Shown in pieces: positions 1 to 9,814 of a stretch of 64,000 nt of DNA (the first letter of the stretch is position 1; each line of letters starts with the position of its first letter). The notes beneath the pieces are model-generated. The model was given only the letters and a program-made list of their open reading frames with translations. It was not told the DNA's origin and searched no databases. Position numbers and translations under genes: made by a program. Source of the stretch: Extensimonas soli (GTDB lineage Bacteria > Pseudomonadota > Gammaproteobacteria > Burkholderiales > Burkholderiaceae_C); NCBI RefSeq assembly GCF_029211265.1, contig NZ_JARGEL010000013.1, positions 434,001 through 498,000 of the forward strand. Direction: 5' to 3'.

Positions 1-818
1 GCCCGCGGAAAGGCGAGAAAGTTGGTTTCATTTTCGGTGATGAACACGTGCTCCACCGAGAGGGCGAGGCGGGCAAAGTTCACCGCGTCGAGCGTGATGT
101 CGGGCAGAGGGTCGGCTTCGCCAAGACCGGGCAGGCTTGGCAGCGCCGGATCGAGCAGGCGAAAGCGAATGCGCGCGGGTTTGTCCAGAAAGCCGAAGCG
201 GCGCGCAAAGCCGGCGACGCCGATGGCGCGCGCGTCGATGGCCGCAGGCGGCAGGGCAAGATCGAGCAGTTCGGCGAGCACGCTGCGGTGCGCTTCGATG
301 AATTTGCTGTCCACGCCCGGTGCATCGACCTGGCGCAGATACACGCCGGGGCGCGGGTTCGACTCGAGCCATGCGACCACGGCCAGCAGGTGCTCCCAGC
401 GGTCGGCCAGCTCCAGCGCCTGCAGCGGGCGGCGGGACAGCCAAGGCAGCAGCGGGGGCTGTACGCGCGCCGTGTGCTGCCACAGTGCCTGAAAGCGCTG
501 GGCTTGGCGCGCCTTGCCGATCAGGGCCAGGGCGTCGTCCAGCGTGTCTATCCACACGGCGGCCGGCAGGCGCTGTGCGCCTTGTACCCGGTGTTTGACC
601 TCGCGCCACTCGATGCGCACGTGCGGCGTGTCGGCCAGGGCGCGCAGCCACGCGCGCACGGCCTCGAAGCGCTCGGTCAGATCGGCGGCACCGGGGGCTT
701 TCAGCGCCAGGCGCAGCGGCCAGGCAATGCCGTCTGCCACCGCAGCGCGCAGCAGGTCGCCGCGCTGCCACAGCCGCTCGAGCTGCGCGCGCAGCTCGGC
801 GGGCGTGCTCCAGCTCAT
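1..818 (-). CDS. jetD: Wadjet protein JetD (DUF3322/DUF2220), C-terminus beyond the window
   Basis: The reverse-strand frame from ATG at 818 stays open to the left edge, giving 272 complete codons, so the C-terminal part is missing. It begins [20 protein letters not shown] and near residue 260 has [13 protein letters not shown], typical of the start of the Toprim-like DUF2220 domain that follows an N-terminal DUF3322 domain. In known Wadjet (type I) systems JetD is the topoisomerase VI/Toprim-related nuclease that cuts small circular DNA once the JetABC motor has extruded it. The start overlaps the jetC stop by 4 bp (ATGA), so translation is probably coupled. Assignment rests on my own translation plus the three partner genes upstream. 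The catalytic acidic residues beyond the edge cannot be checked. Confidence 0.9.
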   Translation of the reverse strand, partial: MSWSTPAELRAQLERLWQRGDLLRAAVADGIAWPLRLALKAPGAADLTERFEAVRAWLRALADTPHVRIEWREVKHRVQGAQRLPAAVWIDTLDDALALIGKARQAQRFQALWQHTARVQPPLLPWLSRRPLQALELADRWEHLLAVVAWLESNPRPGVYLRQVDAPGVDSKFIEAHRSVLAELLDLALPPAAIDARAIGVAGFARRFGFLDKPARIRFRLLDPALPSLPGLGEADPLPDITLDAVNFARLALSVEHVFITENETNFLAFPR

Positions 819-3800
819 GGCACGGCCGCGCGCGGCGCGGGCGCGGCTTCGGCGCTCGTCTTCTGAGCGCGGTATTCCTCGATCGTCAGGCAGCGCAGGC
901 GCGAGTCGCGCCCGCCCTCGTTGTGGACGAAGCCGACGCTGGCCACGTAGGGCTCGATGATGTGGATCTTCTGCAGCGGCGTGACGATCAGCAGCTGCAG
1001 GTTGAGCTGCTGGAACAGGCGCAGCCCGTACTGCGCGGACTCGTCCGAGCCGCGCCCGAAGGCCTCGTCGATCACCACGAAGCGGAAACTGCGCGAACGC
1101 ACCGCGCCCCATTCCAGCCCGAACTGGTAGGCCAGGCTCGCGGCCAGCACGGTGTAGGCGAGTTTTTCTTTCTGCCCACCCGACTTGCCGCCCGAGTCGG
1201 TGTAGTGCTCGTACTCGGCGCCGTCGGCGCGCCAGCGCTCGCTGGCCGAAAACAAAAACCAGTTGCGCACGTCGGTGACCTTGGCTGTCCAGCGCCGGTC
1301 GGCGTCCGCAAGCCCTTCCCGGCCCCGGAAGCGATCGATGATGGCCTTGACCTGCAGGAATTTGGCCTCCGAATACTGCTCGTCGGCCGAGCCGCTGAGC
1401 GTGCCCTCTGTGCAGGCCCGCAAGTCCTGCTGAAAGTCGCGCACTTCGGCGTCCGGGCTGGGCTGCGCGATGAGCTTGATGAAACGTCCGGGGTTGTAGT
1501 CGATGGCGGCGAGCGACTGGTTGATGCGCTCGACGCGCTCCTTGATGGTCTCCCGCTCGCGCGCCAGCTGGGCGTTGAAGTTGGCGATCTCGTTGATGGT
1601 GTTGACGTTGAGCAGCTCTTTGAAGCGCGCCTCGAAGCGCGGCAGGTCGTCGCCCTTCAGGCCGGCGAGCATGCGCTCGTACTCTGGCAGCGCCGCTAGG
1701 CTCACGTCCATCTCGACCGTCTCGGCCTTGAACGCCTCCTTGAAGCCGCGCATGGCATTGACGATGCGCTCGGCAAGGCGCGCCAGGCGCTTGTCCTCCG
1801 CGTCGATGCGCTCCTGCAGCCATTTGCGCACCTCCTGCTCGCGGTTGTCGCAGGATTCGACCGTGAGTTGATGCTCGCCCAGCGCCTGCGCACGCCAGCC
1901 GTCCAGACGCTCGATCTGCGCCGCGGTCAGCGGCGCGTCGGCCCAAACGGTGCGGGCCTGATCGCGCGCCGTTTGCGCCGCTTCTTGCCTGGTGGCGACC
2001 GCGGCGCGCCGGTCGCGGACGGCGTCGCGCTGGCGTTCCACCTCCGCGAGTCGCCCGTGCGCCGCCTCGAGCTGACGGGTGAGTTCTTGCAAAGTGTCGG
2101 ATGCGGCCTCGAGCCGCGCGCGCTCCTCGGCGAGTGCGGCGATTTGGCGGGCCAGGCCCATCCAGTCGATGTCGGCAAAGCGGGTGAACTCCTCCAGCCG
2201 CGCGAGCGTCTCCAGCCGACCCTGCAGTTCCGCGCGCGCTTGGCCGATCTCGCCGATACGCTGCCCGAGCGCGGCCAGCTTGTGTTCGAGCCGCTCTCGC
2301 TGGTCGCGCAAGGCGCGCAGCTTGTCGGAGTTGCTCCAGCCGAGCACGTAGCGGCTCTTGTCGTCGATGCGGCTGCGGTCGTCCTTCTCGTGGCGTCCGC
2401 TCGGGTCCTTGATCTGACCGGCGCGCGTGATGGCGCGCGCCTCGCGACGAAACTGCTCGCCCGTCTCACAGCAGGCCACGTCGAAGCGCTGGCGCAGCTC
2501 CTGCTCCAGCCACTCGTAGTGCGGCGAATCCGGCTTGATGACGAGTTTGCGCACCAGCGACTGCGGATGCAGGGCCGCACCCTGGGCCGCCTTTCGCGGC
2601 CGCACATGGAAGTACACCAGCCGCGCGCCCAGGTGCTGGCGGTCCACCCAGTCGGCCACGGCCCGGTAGTGCGCATCCGGCACCAGCAGCGACAGACCGA
2701 AGCCGCGCAGCAACCGCTCGGCGGCGCCTTCCCAGTCGCGCTCGTCATCGCGCACCTGGATCAGCTCGCCGGCGAACGGCAGTTCATCCTCACCGATCGA
2801 GAGGGCCGCACACAGCGCGTCGCGGATGCGCACCTGGGCGGCGTCGATATTGCTCTTGCGCCGCTCGAGACTGTCGATCTCGTCGGACAAGGCGGCGTGC
2901 TCTTCGCGGCCCTTGCGGAAGGCGAAGTCCTCCTCGCTCGTGCGGTTGTCGAGGTCGGCGATGCGCTCGCGCAAATCCTCGGCACGCTGGGCAATGCTCT
3001 GCTGCACGGCGAGAAAGCCGGCCTCATCGGCCGGCGCCGCCTCGTCGATGCGCGCCAGCAGTGCCTGGAATCGGTCCGACTTTTTCTGGCGCTGTTCCTT
3101 GTCCTGTTCCAGACGGCGAATCTCTGCCGCCAGCTGCTCCAGGCGGTCGCCGCCGTTGTCGCGCAGGGCCCGCTCCAGGCGGGCGACTTCCAGCCGTTCA
3201 CTTTCGCGCTGCGCGTCCAGATGCTCGATCTGCGCGTCGAGCCGGGCGGCATCCTGCGCCAGCAGGCCGAGGCGGCGGTCCAGCAGCTCACCCTTGAGCC
3301 GGGCGAAGTACGGCCGAAGCTGGTCGCGCGCCTCACGCCAGCCTTGGATCTCGGTGACCAGCGCCTGATGGCGGCGGCCGTCCTCCACCAGTGGCGTGAG
3401 CAGCTCGACCTGCCGCTTGGCCTTGAGCACGGCCTGATGCGCGCGGTCGAGGTCGTCGAAGTGGCGGATCAGCGCCTCGATGCGTTGCCCCGAGTCGAAG
3501 GGCTCCAGCATGTGGCTGCGCACGAAGTCGGTGAGGTTGCCTACCGACTTCATAGAGACGGTCTGGTGGAACAGCTCCAGCGCCTGCTCGTGCTCGATGC
3601 CAAAGCGCCGGCGAAACCAGGCGCCGTAGGGCGGGAAGCTGTCGAACAGCTCGCAGCCCGCGCCGCGCAGCTTCTTGCGCAGGGCGGTAATGTCACTGCC
3701 AAAGCCGCTGAAGTCGTCGGCGATGGAGAGTGCCCGCTCGGCCGCCACGAACAGGCGCGCGGGCTGGCCCTGCGGGTCCTTCAGCCAGAACACCTGCGCC

Positions 3801-4210
3801 AGCGTCACGGCCTGGTCGTAGCCCTCGTTGCGGAAGACGCCCAGGATCACCGAATAGCTCGACGCATCGCGCAGCGCCACTGGGCGGGCAGTGCCGGTGA
3901 CCTCGTTGCGCTCGCTCTTGTAGTGGCCCAGCACGTAGGAGCGCAGCGAGCGTTCGCGGCTCTCGGCACCTGCGGCCTTGTTGTAGGCGACACGCTGCGG
4001 CGGCACCAGCAGCGTGGTAATGGCATCGACCAGCGTGGACTTTCCCGAGCCGATGTCGCCGGTGAGCAGGCCGTTGTGCCCGTCGAGTTCCAGGCGCCAG
4101 ACCCGCTGGTCGAAGGTGCCCCAGTTCAGCACTTCGAGCCGTTGCAGCCGAAAGCCCACGCGGCTGTCGTCGCCCACGAAGTCCAGGGCAAGTGTCGGTG
4201 CCTCAGACAT
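815..4210 (-). CDS. jetC: Wadjet SMC-like ATPase JetC
   Basis: 1131 aa SbcC/MukB-like ATPase, the motor subunit of a Wadjet (MksBEFG-type) plasmid-defence complex. A Walker A motif GDIGSGKST lies at about residues 51-59. A long Arg/Glu/Leu-rich region from about 260 to 850 looks like the two coiled-coil arms around a hinge. Near the C-terminus are an ABC-signature-like [14 protein letters not shown] and a Walker [17 protein letters not shown]. The longer frame opens at 4321, but ATG at 4210 ([11 protein letters not shown]) gives the family's usual N-terminus just before the ATPase and overlaps the jetB stop by 8 bp, so I chose it. In the family, JetC dimerises and extrudes DNA loops with JetA and JetB. 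High confidence from motifs, length and neighbours. Confidence 0.95.
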   Translation of the reverse strand: MSEAPTLALDFVGDDSRVGFRLQRLEVLNWGTFDQRVWRLELDGHNGLLTGDIGSGKSTLVDAITTLLVPPQRVAYNKAAGAESRERSLRSYVLGHYKSERNEVTGTARPVALRDASSYSVILGVFRNEGYDQAVTLAQVFWLKDPQGQPARLFVAAERALSIADDFSGFGSDITALRKKLRGAGCELFDSFPPYGAWFRRRFGIEHEQALELFHQTVSMKSVGNLTDFVRSHMLEPFDSGQRIEALIRHFDDLDRAHQAVLKAKRQVELLTPLVEDGRRHQALVTEIQGWREARDQLRPYFARLKGELLDRRLGLLAQDAARLDAQIEHLDAQRESERLEVARLERALRDNGGDRLEQLAAEIRRLEQDKEQRQKKSDRFQALLARIDEAAPADEAGFLAVQQSIAQRAEDLRERIADLDNRTSEEDFAFRKGREEHAALSDEIDSLERRKSNIDAAQVRIRDALCAALSIGEDELPFAGELIQVRDDERDWEGAAERLLRGFGLSLLVPDAHYRAVADWVDRQHLGARLVYFHVRPRKAAQGAALHPQSLVRKLVIKPDSPHYEWLEQELRQRFDVACCETGEQFRREARAITRAGQIKDPSGRHEKDDRSRIDDKSRYVLGWSNSDKLRALRDQRERLEHKLAALGQRIGEIGQARAELQGRLETLARLEEFTRFADIDWMGLARQIAALAEERARLEAASDTLQELTRQLEAAHGRLAEVERQRDAVRDRRAAVATRQEAAQTARDQARTVWADAPLTAAQIERLDGWRAQALGEHQLTVESCDNREQEVRKWLQERIDAEDKRLARLAERIVNAMRGFKEAFKAETVEMDVSLAALPEYERMLAGLKGDDLPRFEARFKELLNVNTINEIANFNAQLARERETIKERVERINQSLAAIDYNPGRFIKLIAQPSPDAEVRDFQQDLRACTEGTLSGSADEQYSEAKFLQVKAIIDRFRGREGLADADRRWTAKVTDVRNWFLFSASERWRADGAEYEHYTDSGGKSGGQKEKLAYTVLAASLAYQFGLEWGAVRSRSFRFVVIDEAFGRGSDESAQYGLRLFQQLNLQLLIVTPLQKIHIIEPYVASVGFVHNEGGRDSRLRCLTIEEYRAQKTSAEAAPAPRAAVP

Positions 4211-4949
4211 CGGCATTCTCCCGCGCAGGTGCGCGCGCTGCGCCCGGCGCCTTGGCGTCTGACAGCGCCGTGCGGTAGCCGGCCAGGCGCGCCTCGAAAT
4301 CGGCCAGCCACTGTGCATCAACGAAAGCTTTCAGGATGCGCCGCACCTCGTAGTGGGCGGGGCTTTGCGCGGCAGGCGACGTGCTCGCGCCGGTGGACTT
4401 CAGCCGGCGCAAAAAACCCAGATCGGCCACCTTGGCGATGGTTGCATCCACCTGGTCGATCAGACGTGCCTCGTTGCTGCCCTCGGGCAGGAACACGCGC
4501 AGCAGTTCGGCGATCTCCTCGCGCGAGAGCACCAGCCGGGTGCCCACGCCCTCGCCGCCGTCGGCATCGAACTCGGCCAGACGCTTTCTGAGCAGCGCCA
4601 GCATCAGGCTCACGGGGTAAGAAAGTGGTCGGCGCGCGACCAGGCGCGGCAGACGCGGCGCGCCGTCGGATTCGTCTGCCTCGGGGCGGCTTTTGAGAAA
4701 GGCGTGGCCCTCGGCCTCGTCGAGTACCAGCTCGAGCAACAGCACGGCGGCCTGCTCGCGCACCCGCGCCTGAAGGCGCAAAAGGCTGACCCACAGGCGC
4801 TCGTCGTCGTCGCGGTAAAGCACGCCTTTGAGCAGGTGGATCATGAGCTGCGACAGCTCGGGCACGAGCGGCGGAACAGTCTCGGGCGCGGTTTCCGCAG
4901 CGTCAGGGGGAGGCCAGGTTTCAGACAGGGGCATGGCGATTTCGGGCAT
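4203..4949 (-). CDS. jetB: Wadjet protein JetB (DUF4194, MksE-like kite subunit)
   Basis: 248 aa protein matching the DUF4194/MksE type in size and position. Several stretches look like small winged-helix kite domains, for example [24 protein letters not shown] near residues 33-60 and the [14 protein letters not shown] segment. In the complex, the kite subunit bridges the JetA kleisin and the JetC heads. It starts 3 bp after the jetA stop and overlaps jetC, so jetABCD is one transcription unit in the standard order. No targeting signal; cytoplasmic. Sequence motifs are weak in this family, so the call leans partly on the locus. Confidence 0.9.
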   Translation of the reverse strand: MPEIAMPLSETWPPPDAAETAPETVPPLVPELSQLMIHLLKGVLYRDDDERLWVSLLRLQARVREQAAVLLLELVLDEAEGHAFLKSRPEADESDGAPRLPRLVARRPLSYPVSLMLALLRKRLAEFDADGGEGVGTRLVLSREEIAELLRVFLPEGSNEARLIDQVDATIAKVADLGFLRRLKSTGASTSPAAQSPAHYEVRRILKAFVDAQWLADFEARLAGYRTALSDAKAPGAARAPARENADV

Positions 4950-4952
4950 GGT

Positions 4953-6425
4953 TCAGCGCGCAAAGATCACGCGCGGCAGTCGCGCCTGGCGCAGCACCGG
5001 CGCGCCGTCCGCGCCGCGGGCCTGCCAGCGGATGGGTTCGATTACGGCCTCGTCCACCACCGCGTGCAGGCCCTCCAGGGCTTCGCTGCCTGCGCCGGCG
5101 TGCGCGAGTTCCAGATAGGCTACGAGTTCGGCCAAGCCCTGCTGCAGCGGCGCGGCGTCCAGCAGCTCGTGCAGGGTGACCTGCGGCTGGCGGCGCAGCG
5201 CGTGGCGCACGGTGGCGCGCAGGCGCGCCTTGTCCACCACGATCTGATCGAACAGGCGGGCGGTGTCGATGTCGTCCGCGCCTGCTTCAAGCGCAAGGTC
5301 TGCCAGACGCGGTTTCAGGCTCGGCGTGAACAGCGGCCGCTCGAGCGGCAGCTCCACGTCTGCGCCCATGGCGGCTATCTCCATCACCGCGCCGGCCGGG
5401 ACGGCATCGCGCAGCGCAAGGGCGTGGCGCTCGATGCCGTGCAGCACATCGAGGATGCGGCGGTGTTCGAGAAACGCGCGGTCGTCCAGAAAGCGGCGCA
5501 ACTGCTGCGACAGCTGTGCCACGGTGCGCTGCGTGTGCTCGCCGGCTTCGAGCCAGTCGTGGTGCACGCGGCGCGTGCGCGGGTCGGGCGCAAGCTGAGC
5601 CACGGCAGGCAGCGCCAGCACCTGATCCAGCCGCTCGGACAGTTCCTCCTGCCGACGGCTGGACATGAGAAAGTCCCAGAAGGCGCGAAAGCTGCGGCCC
5701 TGGTCGGAGTCCCCGATCGCATCGCGCTCGCCCATGATCTCGTCGAGCAGCGCGCCCTTGGCGCCTTCCCACAGGGCGATCTTCTCGCGCACCTTGCGGT
5801 CGAGCCGGCGGAAGTTGTGTTCGACCTCGCGAAAGTCCGCCAGCAGCTCGCGCGCCAGTTGCTGGAACTGCTGAAAGCGGTCCTTGACCGCCGTGTCGTC
5901 CAGCAGCGGCACGTCGCCAGCCAGCACGCGGGCGATCTCGGCGTCGAGCGCGTCGCGCTTCTTGCGCAGGTCGGCGAGCCGCTTGGCAGGGTCGGCCTCG
6001 GTGCCGGCGCTGATCTGCTCCAGCAGCGCGAACAGCGTCAGCAATCGCGATTCGGTGCCGACGAACGGCCGCTCGGTCAATGACAGCAGCCAGGCGATGG
6101 CCTTCTCGGTGGCCGGCGTCAGGTCGAACTGCGCCTCGTCCGTGCCCGGCTTGTAGAACTTGCGCAGCCAGCCCTTGTCGGGCGCGGCCCAGTCGTTGAG
6201 ATACTCCGGCGCGCCCCTGGGGTACGCCTCCGGCCCCAGCTGCTCGCGCAGGGCGAACAGCTCGTCCTCCAGGGCTTCGGCCAAATCGGCTTCGCTCATC
6301 ACCCGCACGTTCGGCGCCACGAACACCCGGTGCAAAAAGCACGCCACCAGCGGCGCGTGCTTTGATCCCAACAGACGCCAGGCCGGGTGGCGGTCGCGCA
6401 GGATGGAGAGGGTGGCGTGGTCCAT
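4953..6425 (-). CDS. jetA: Wadjet protein JetA (DUF3375, MksF-like kleisin)
   Basis: 490 aa DUF3375 protein, the kleisin-like subunit. Recognisable features are the N-terminal DHATLSILRDRHPAWRLL, the GWLRKFYKP segment near residue 90 and FDLTPATEKAIAWL after it, as in MksF/JetA proteins. In Wadjet the kleisin links two JetC heads and recruits the kite dimer. It is the first gene of the operon. The 121 bp before it, up to cbpM on the same strand, may hold its promoter, or it may be read through from cbpAM. Length fits full-size family members and I see no damage. Confidence 0.93.
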   Translation of the reverse strand: MDHATLSILRDRHPAWRLLGSKHAPLVACFLHRVFVAPNVRVMSEADLAEALEDELFALREQLGPEAYPRGAPEYLNDWAAPDKGWLRKFYKPGTDEAQFDLTPATEKAIAWLLSLTERPFVGTESRLLTLFALLEQISAGTEADPAKRLADLRKKRDALDAEIARVLAGDVPLLDDTAVKDRFQQFQQLARELLADFREVEHNFRRLDRKVREKIALWEGAKGALLDEIMGERDAIGDSDQGRSFRAFWDFLMSSRRQEELSERLDQVLALPAVAQLAPDPRTRRVHHDWLEAGEHTQRTVAQLSQQLRRFLDDRAFLEHRRILDVLHGIERHALALRDAVPAGAVMEIAAMGADVELPLERPLFTPSLKPRLADLALEAGADDIDTARLFDQIVVDKARLRATVRHALRRQPQVTLHELLDAAPLQQGLAELVAYLELAHAGAGSEALEGLHAVVDEAVIEPIRWQARGADGAPVLRQARLPRVIFAR

Positions 6426-6546
6426 GGGTTTGCAGCGTGTTTCCGTGGATGCGAGACGACGGTGGCCGGTGGCGCCAGTCCGTGGGCTTTCGTGCCGCCG
6501 GCATTTTCGGGCACGGTGTAGGCGGGCGCGCGAGCAAGGGTGCCGC

Positions 6547-6918
6547 TCAGCCAGCGTCCACCGCCTCGAAGAGCGCTTGCATCTGCGCCTGCATCTGCTG
6601 CAGGCGCTGGCGCAGGTCGGCGACTTCTTCGATCAAGTCCACGGTGAGTGCGGCCAGCTGCGGGTCGGCGTCGAAGCTGCGCTCGAGCTGCGCGAGGCGG
6701 CGCGCGCGCAGCAGCGCGGCGCCGGCGAAGTGCCATTGGCCTTGCTGCGCGTGCGCGGGCAGCAGGCCGGCTTCGAGGCGCTCCAGCACCCAGTCGGGGC
6801 CCATGCGGCAGCTGCGCGCGAGCTCTTCGAGGCTCAGCCAGACGCCATCGTCGAGCAGCTCTGCAGACAGGGCTTGCAACACGGTGGCATGGGTGGGCAG
6901 GCGGGAAGTCGTGCTCAT
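6547..6918 (-). CDS. cbpM: Chaperone modulator CbpM (MerR-like)
   Basis: 123 aa protein with an N-terminal MerR-like helix-turn-helix (VWLSLEELARSCRMGPDWVLERLEAGLL, residues about 26-53) and a C-terminal amphipathic coil rich in Gln and Leu (LRQRLQQMQAQMQALFEAV). This is the architecture of CbpM, which in E. coli binds the J-domain of CbpA and blocks its co-chaperone and DNA-binding activity. It follows cbpA with 2 bp between stop and start, as usual for this pair. Cytoplasmic. The window also continues on the same strand into jetA, 121 bp downstream. Confidence 0.85.
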   Translation of the reverse strand: MSTTSRLPTHATVLQALSAELLDDGVWLSLEELARSCRMGPDWVLERLEAGLLPAHAQQGQWHFAGAALLRARRLAQLERSFDADPQLAALTVDLIEEVADLRQRLQQMQAQMQALFEAVDAG

Positions 6919-6920
6919 GT

Positions 6921-7895
6921 TCAGGCTCCTTGGCGGGGGTTGAAGCGGGGGAAGGTTTGGGCGAAGGCTGTGTAGGCGGCGCGCTCGGCCTCGGTGCGTG
7001 CGGGTGGCAGCGCGACGTTCAGCTCCAGGTACAGGTCGCCCGGCGGGTTACCCGGGATGCCGCGCCCTTTGAGCCGCAGCTTGCGCCCTGGCCTGGAGCC
7101 TGCGGGCACCTTGACTTCGACCGTGCCCGAGGGCGTGGCGACTTCGATGCTCGCGCCGAGCTCGGCCTCCCACGGCGCCACGGGCACTTGCTGGTAAACG
7201 TCGCGGCCTTCGGCGCGCCAGCGCGGGTCGGGCTTGAAGTGCACTTCGAGGAACAGGTCGCCCGCCGCTCCGCCGCCTGTGCCCGGTGCGCCCTGGCCCG
7301 GCACGCGAATGAGCTGGCCTTCACGCACGCCCTTGGGGATTTTGACCTGCAGCGTGCGCTCTTCCTGCACCAGATGGCCCTGGGCGTCGAGCCGGCCGCC
7401 GTGCAGCGAGAGCATGCGCTCGGCGCCCTGGTAGGCGTCGAGCAGGTCGAGCTCGATCTTGGCGTGGTGGTCGCTGCCGCGCTGCGCGGCGCTGCCGAAG
7501 CCGTGGCGCGCGCCGTGTGCGCCGTGGGCCGTGCGCCCCTGGCGAGCTGCGCGGCCAAAGAGCTGCTCGAAGAAGTCGCTGAAATCGCCCGCGTAGCCGT
7601 CGCCCCCGCCGAGGTCGGAGAATTCGAAGCCCGCGTCCCAGTTCGGCGGCGGGCGGAAGTCGTGCCCCGGCCCTTGCGCGGCTTGCTGGCGCAGGGCGTC
7701 GTAGGCCGCGCGCTTTTCGGGGTCGCAGAGCACGGTGTTGGCCTCGTTCACCTCGCTCATGCGCTGCGCGGCGTCGGGCTCCTTGCTCACGTCGGGGTGG
7801 TACTTGCGCGCCAGCTTGCGGTAGGCCTTTTTGACCTCATCGGCCGTGGCCGTCGGTTCGACGCCAAGGATCTTGTAATAGTCTTTGAACTCCAT
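6921..7895 (-). CDS. cbpA: Curved-DNA-binding J-protein CbpA
   Basis: 324 aa DnaJ-family co-chaperone. The J-domain covers about residues 1-70 with the HPD tripeptide in KYHPDVSKEPDA. A Gly/Phe linker follows, with no zinc-finger cysteines, and then two beta-sandwich substrate-binding domains (from about 120, e.g. AYQGAERMLSLHGG, and KVPAGSRPGRKLRLKGRGIPG near 240). Lack of the Cys-rich domain separates CbpA from DnaJ. It stimulates DnaK and in E. coli also binds curved DNA in stationary phase. First gene of cbpAM; a possible promoter lies about 120 bp upstream. Confidence 0.92.
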   Translation of the reverse strand: MEFKDYYKILGVEPTATADEVKKAYRKLARKYHPDVSKEPDAAQRMSEVNEANTVLCDPEKRAAYDALRQQAAQGPGHDFRPPPNWDAGFEFSDLGGGDGYAGDFSDFFEQLFGRAARQGRTAHGAHGARHGFGSAAQRGSDHHAKIELDLLDAYQGAERMLSLHGGRLDAQGHLVQEERTLQVKIPKGVREGQLIRVPGQGAPGTGGGAAGDLFLEVHFKPDPRWRAEGRDVYQQVPVAPWEAELGASIEVATPSGTVEVKVPAGSRPGRKLRLKGRGIPGNPPGDLYLELNVALPPARTEAERAAYTAFAQTFPRFNPRQGA

Positions 7896-8015
7896 GCATA
7901 AGCTCCTGAGGAAGGGGATTGCAAGGCAGCCTGCGGTGAGCGGGCTGGGCGCGTCCAGGCCGTCAATCTTGGCACGGTGCGCCTCAAGCGGCCGAGATCG
8001 CCTTGCAGCGTCTTC

Positions 8016-8046
8016 TTTATATGGGATGGGGGGCGAGGTTTGTCAA
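8016..8046 (-). promoter_or_regulatory. Possible sigma70-type promoter for cbpAM
   Basis: On the minus strand a perfect TTGACA (8041-8046) is followed after 19 bp by TATAAA (8016-8021), about 120 bp upstream of the cbpA start. The spacing is 2 bp longer than ideal. A heat-shock reading (GTTGAC then CCCCAT) was considered, but its spacer is too short. Motif match only; no transcription data. Confidence 0.35.
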
Positions 8047-8098
8047 CGAAGCGGCGGCGCGGCTGGGCATGGGGCTTGTTCCCTGCCGAAGTAGGGTC

Positions 8099-8860
8099 TT
8101 ATGCGCTTGCACCATCCACAAAAACACGCAACTCACCCGGCGCCATGGGTGTCCAGGTCTCGTCGGTGGTGAGCGGGGCCGTGACGACGAGGGCCACGCG
8201 GTCGTTGGGCTGGGTGTGCGCGGAAAAGTCCACGCTCAGGTCTTCGTCGCTCAGGTGCGCCTGCGTGAAGGGGTGGCGGCGTTCGAGATAGTGCAGCTGC
8301 GTGGAGGCGTGCGCCCACAGTGCCTGGCCGTTGGAGAGCAGAAAGTTGAAGGTGCCGTGCGGCGCCACGCGCGCAGCCAGTTCGCGCAGGGTGAGCGTGA
8401 GCTCGGCGACGCTGGGCACGCCCGCGTGCGACTTGGCGAGCTCCTGCATGATCCAGCAGAACACATGCTCGCTGTCGGTGCTGCCTACGGGGTGAAAGTG
8501 CGCGTGCAGGCGCGGGCGAAAGTCTTTCAGGTCGCCGTTGTGCGCGAACACCCAGTAGCGCCCCCAGAGCTCGCGCACGAAGGGGTGGCAGTTTTCCAGC
8601 GCCACCCGGCCCTGCGTGGCCTTGCGGATGTGGGCAATGACGTTGCAACTATGAATAGGGTAGCGCCGCAGCAAGTCGGCCAGCGGTGAATCGACCGCGC
8701 GCTGCGGGTCCACGAAGTGGCGCAGGCCCTTGTCCTCGAAAAATGCGATGCCCCAGCCGTCCGCGTGCTGGTCGGTGCGCCCGCCGCGCTGCGTGAAGCC
8801 GGTGAAGCTGAAGTTCAGGTCGGTGGGCGTATTGGCATTCATGCCGAGCAGCTGGCACAT
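8099..8860 (-). CDS. Class II glutamine amidotransferase, YafJ family
   Basis: 253 aa N-terminal-nucleophile amidotransferase. The protein begins MCQLLGMN, so Cys2 becomes the N-terminal nucleophile after Met removal. RTDQHADGWGIAFF (about 28-41), IAHIRKATQG (about 75-84) and the VFAHNGDL loop (about 105) are the usual glutamine-binding elements. It has only the GATase domain, without a synthetase partner in the gene or next to it, so its acceptor substrate is unknown. Stands alone between cbpAM and the CWC gene. YafJ is often annotated as a putative glutamine amidotransferase; GatB-like or Egt-type functions are not supported by neighbours. Confidence 0.88.
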   Translation of the reverse strand: MCQLLGMNANTPTDLNFSFTGFTQRGGRTDQHADGWGIAFFEDKGLRHFVDPQRAVDSPLADLLRRYPIHSCNVIAHIRKATQGRVALENCHPFVRELWGRYWVFAHNGDLKDFRPRLHAHFHPVGSTDSEHVFCWIMQELAKSHAGVPSVAELTLTLRELAARVAPHGTFNFLLSNGQALWAHASTQLHYLERRHPFTQAHLSDEDLSVDFSAHTQPNDRVALVVTAPLTTDETWTPMAPGELRVFVDGASA

Positions 8861-8982
8861 GGGTGGCGGGTGGAAAAAACCAAAACCGAAGAAAGGGCGC
8901 GGCGCAAGGCGATGGCGCCGAAGCCGGGAAAGTGCGGGCTATGATAAGTTGCACCCCGCGTTGGAGTTGGAATTAGACGCCG

Positions 8983-9204
8983 TCAAGAAAAACGGCCTGC
9001 CGCACACTCGGGGCACAGGCAGACCTTCCCGCGCTGTGCGGCAGGAACGGCGGCCAGTGCCTCGGGCGCGATGCTTGCCGTCATGCACCAGCAGTTTTGT
9101 GTGCCGGTTCGTGCCGCCTGCGCACACTGGTTGGGGCGGCCGCAGCAGGGGCAGGCGCCTGGGTCGGTGGTCGTGTTCGATGGTGGTCGTGGGGCTGTCG
9201 GCAT
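8983..9204 (-). CDS. Small cysteine-rich CWC family protein
   Basis: 73 aa protein from ATG at 9204. It has nine cysteines, at residues 18, 20, 21, 27, 38, 40, 62, 64 and 67, in the arrangement CPCCG-x5-C, NCWC and VCLCPEC. The NCWC tetrapeptide is the hallmark of the cysteine-rich CWC family (PF14375). Metal binding, probably zinc, is an inference from the paired CxC/CxxC motifs; the biochemical role is unknown. The frame remains open upstream as far as 9366, but the ATG at 9204 fits the family length. The gene is divergent from the truncated haemoglobin that starts at 9305. Confidence 0.75.
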   Translation of the reverse strand: MPTAPRPPSNTTTDPGACPCCGRPNQCAQAARTGTQNCWCMTASIAPEALAAVPAAQRGKVCLCPECAAGRFS

Positions 9205-9304
9205 GCGCGGCAAGTGTAGGTGATGGTTGGTGTCTGGGGCGCAAACCGCACCCCATTTTGATAGCTTGCTGTGCAGACTGCAGCAGCAGTAGAGGCCTTT
9301 TTTT

Positions 9305-9709
9305 ATGGAAAACACAATTCCCGAAAACGTCACGACGGCCTTCGAATGGCTGGGCGGTGAGGACAAGGTGCGCGCGCTGGTCGAGCGCTTTTACGACCTC
9401 ATGGACCTGGAGCCGGCCTACGCGCAGTTGCGTGCCGTGCATGGCAGCGACCTGGGCAGCGCGCGGCAAAAGCTGTTCTGGTTTTTGTGCGGCTGGCTTG
9501 GCGGCCCGGCGTATTACACCGAGCGCTTCGGCCATCCGCGCCTGCGTGCGCGCCACCTGCCCTTTGCCATTGGCATCAAAGAGCGCGACCAGTGGGTTGC
9601 CTGCATGGACCAGGCCATGCGCGAAACCGGCGTGCCCGAGGCGCTGCGCGCGCGTTTGCATGAGAGCTTCATGAATACGGCCGACTGGATGCGCAACAAA
9701 GGCGGGTGA
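9305..9709 (+). CDS. Group II truncated haemoglobin
   Basis: 134 aa 2-on-2 globin. Features are the B-helix FYDLMDLEPAYAQLR, FLCGWLGGPAYYTERFGHPRLRARHLPF holding the EF/F region with the proximal His, and the G8 Trp in DQWVACMDQAM, all typical of group II (TrHbO) proteins. Such proteins bind O2 and NO and are linked to redox or NO protection. The start follows the purine-poor stretch tttttttATG without an obvious Shine-Dalgarno. A likely rho-independent terminator sits 48 bp after its stop, so it is probably monocistronic. A second globin, of group III, lies at 16.8 kb. Confidence 0.9.
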   Translation: MENTIPENVTTAFEWLGGEDKVRALVERFYDLMDLEPAYAQLRAVHGSDLGSARQKLFWFLCGWLGGPAYYTERFGHPRLRARHLPFAIGIKERDQWVACMDQAMRETGVPEALRARLHESFMNTADWMRNKGG

Positions 9710-9756
9710 TGCGTCGCGCATGTGCTTGTGCGCTGCCGCGGCGCTATGGCAAGCTT

Positions 9757-9801
9757 AGAGCCTGCTGAAATAGGCTCTTGTTATTTCTTTTCCGTTTTTT
9801 T
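9757..9801 (+). terminator. Rho-independent terminator after the group II globin
   Basis: A 7-bp stem AGAGCCT (9757-9763) / AGGCTCT (9772-9778) with an 8-nt loop is followed by a T-rich tract running to about 9801. It lies between the globin stop (9709) and the GTG start of the MaoC-like gene (9815). The stem is only moderately strong. Confidence 0.5.
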
Positions 9802-9814
9802 CAGGAGAAAGCCC

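Noticed and set aside
28..866. Frames on both strands covering the left edge
   Set aside because: The proper JetD frame starts at 818 and continues past position 1; these others are overlaps in the wrong frame.
1868..4591. Very long open frame on the plus strand opposite jetC
   Set aside because: Composition is Ala/Arg/Gly/Leu-biased without any motif; it is the antisense shadow of jetC in a high-GC genome.
8010..8050. Heat-shock (sigma32) promoter before cbpA
   Set aside because: GTTGAC and CCCCAT are present but only about 10 bp apart, too close; a sigma70-type reading fits better.
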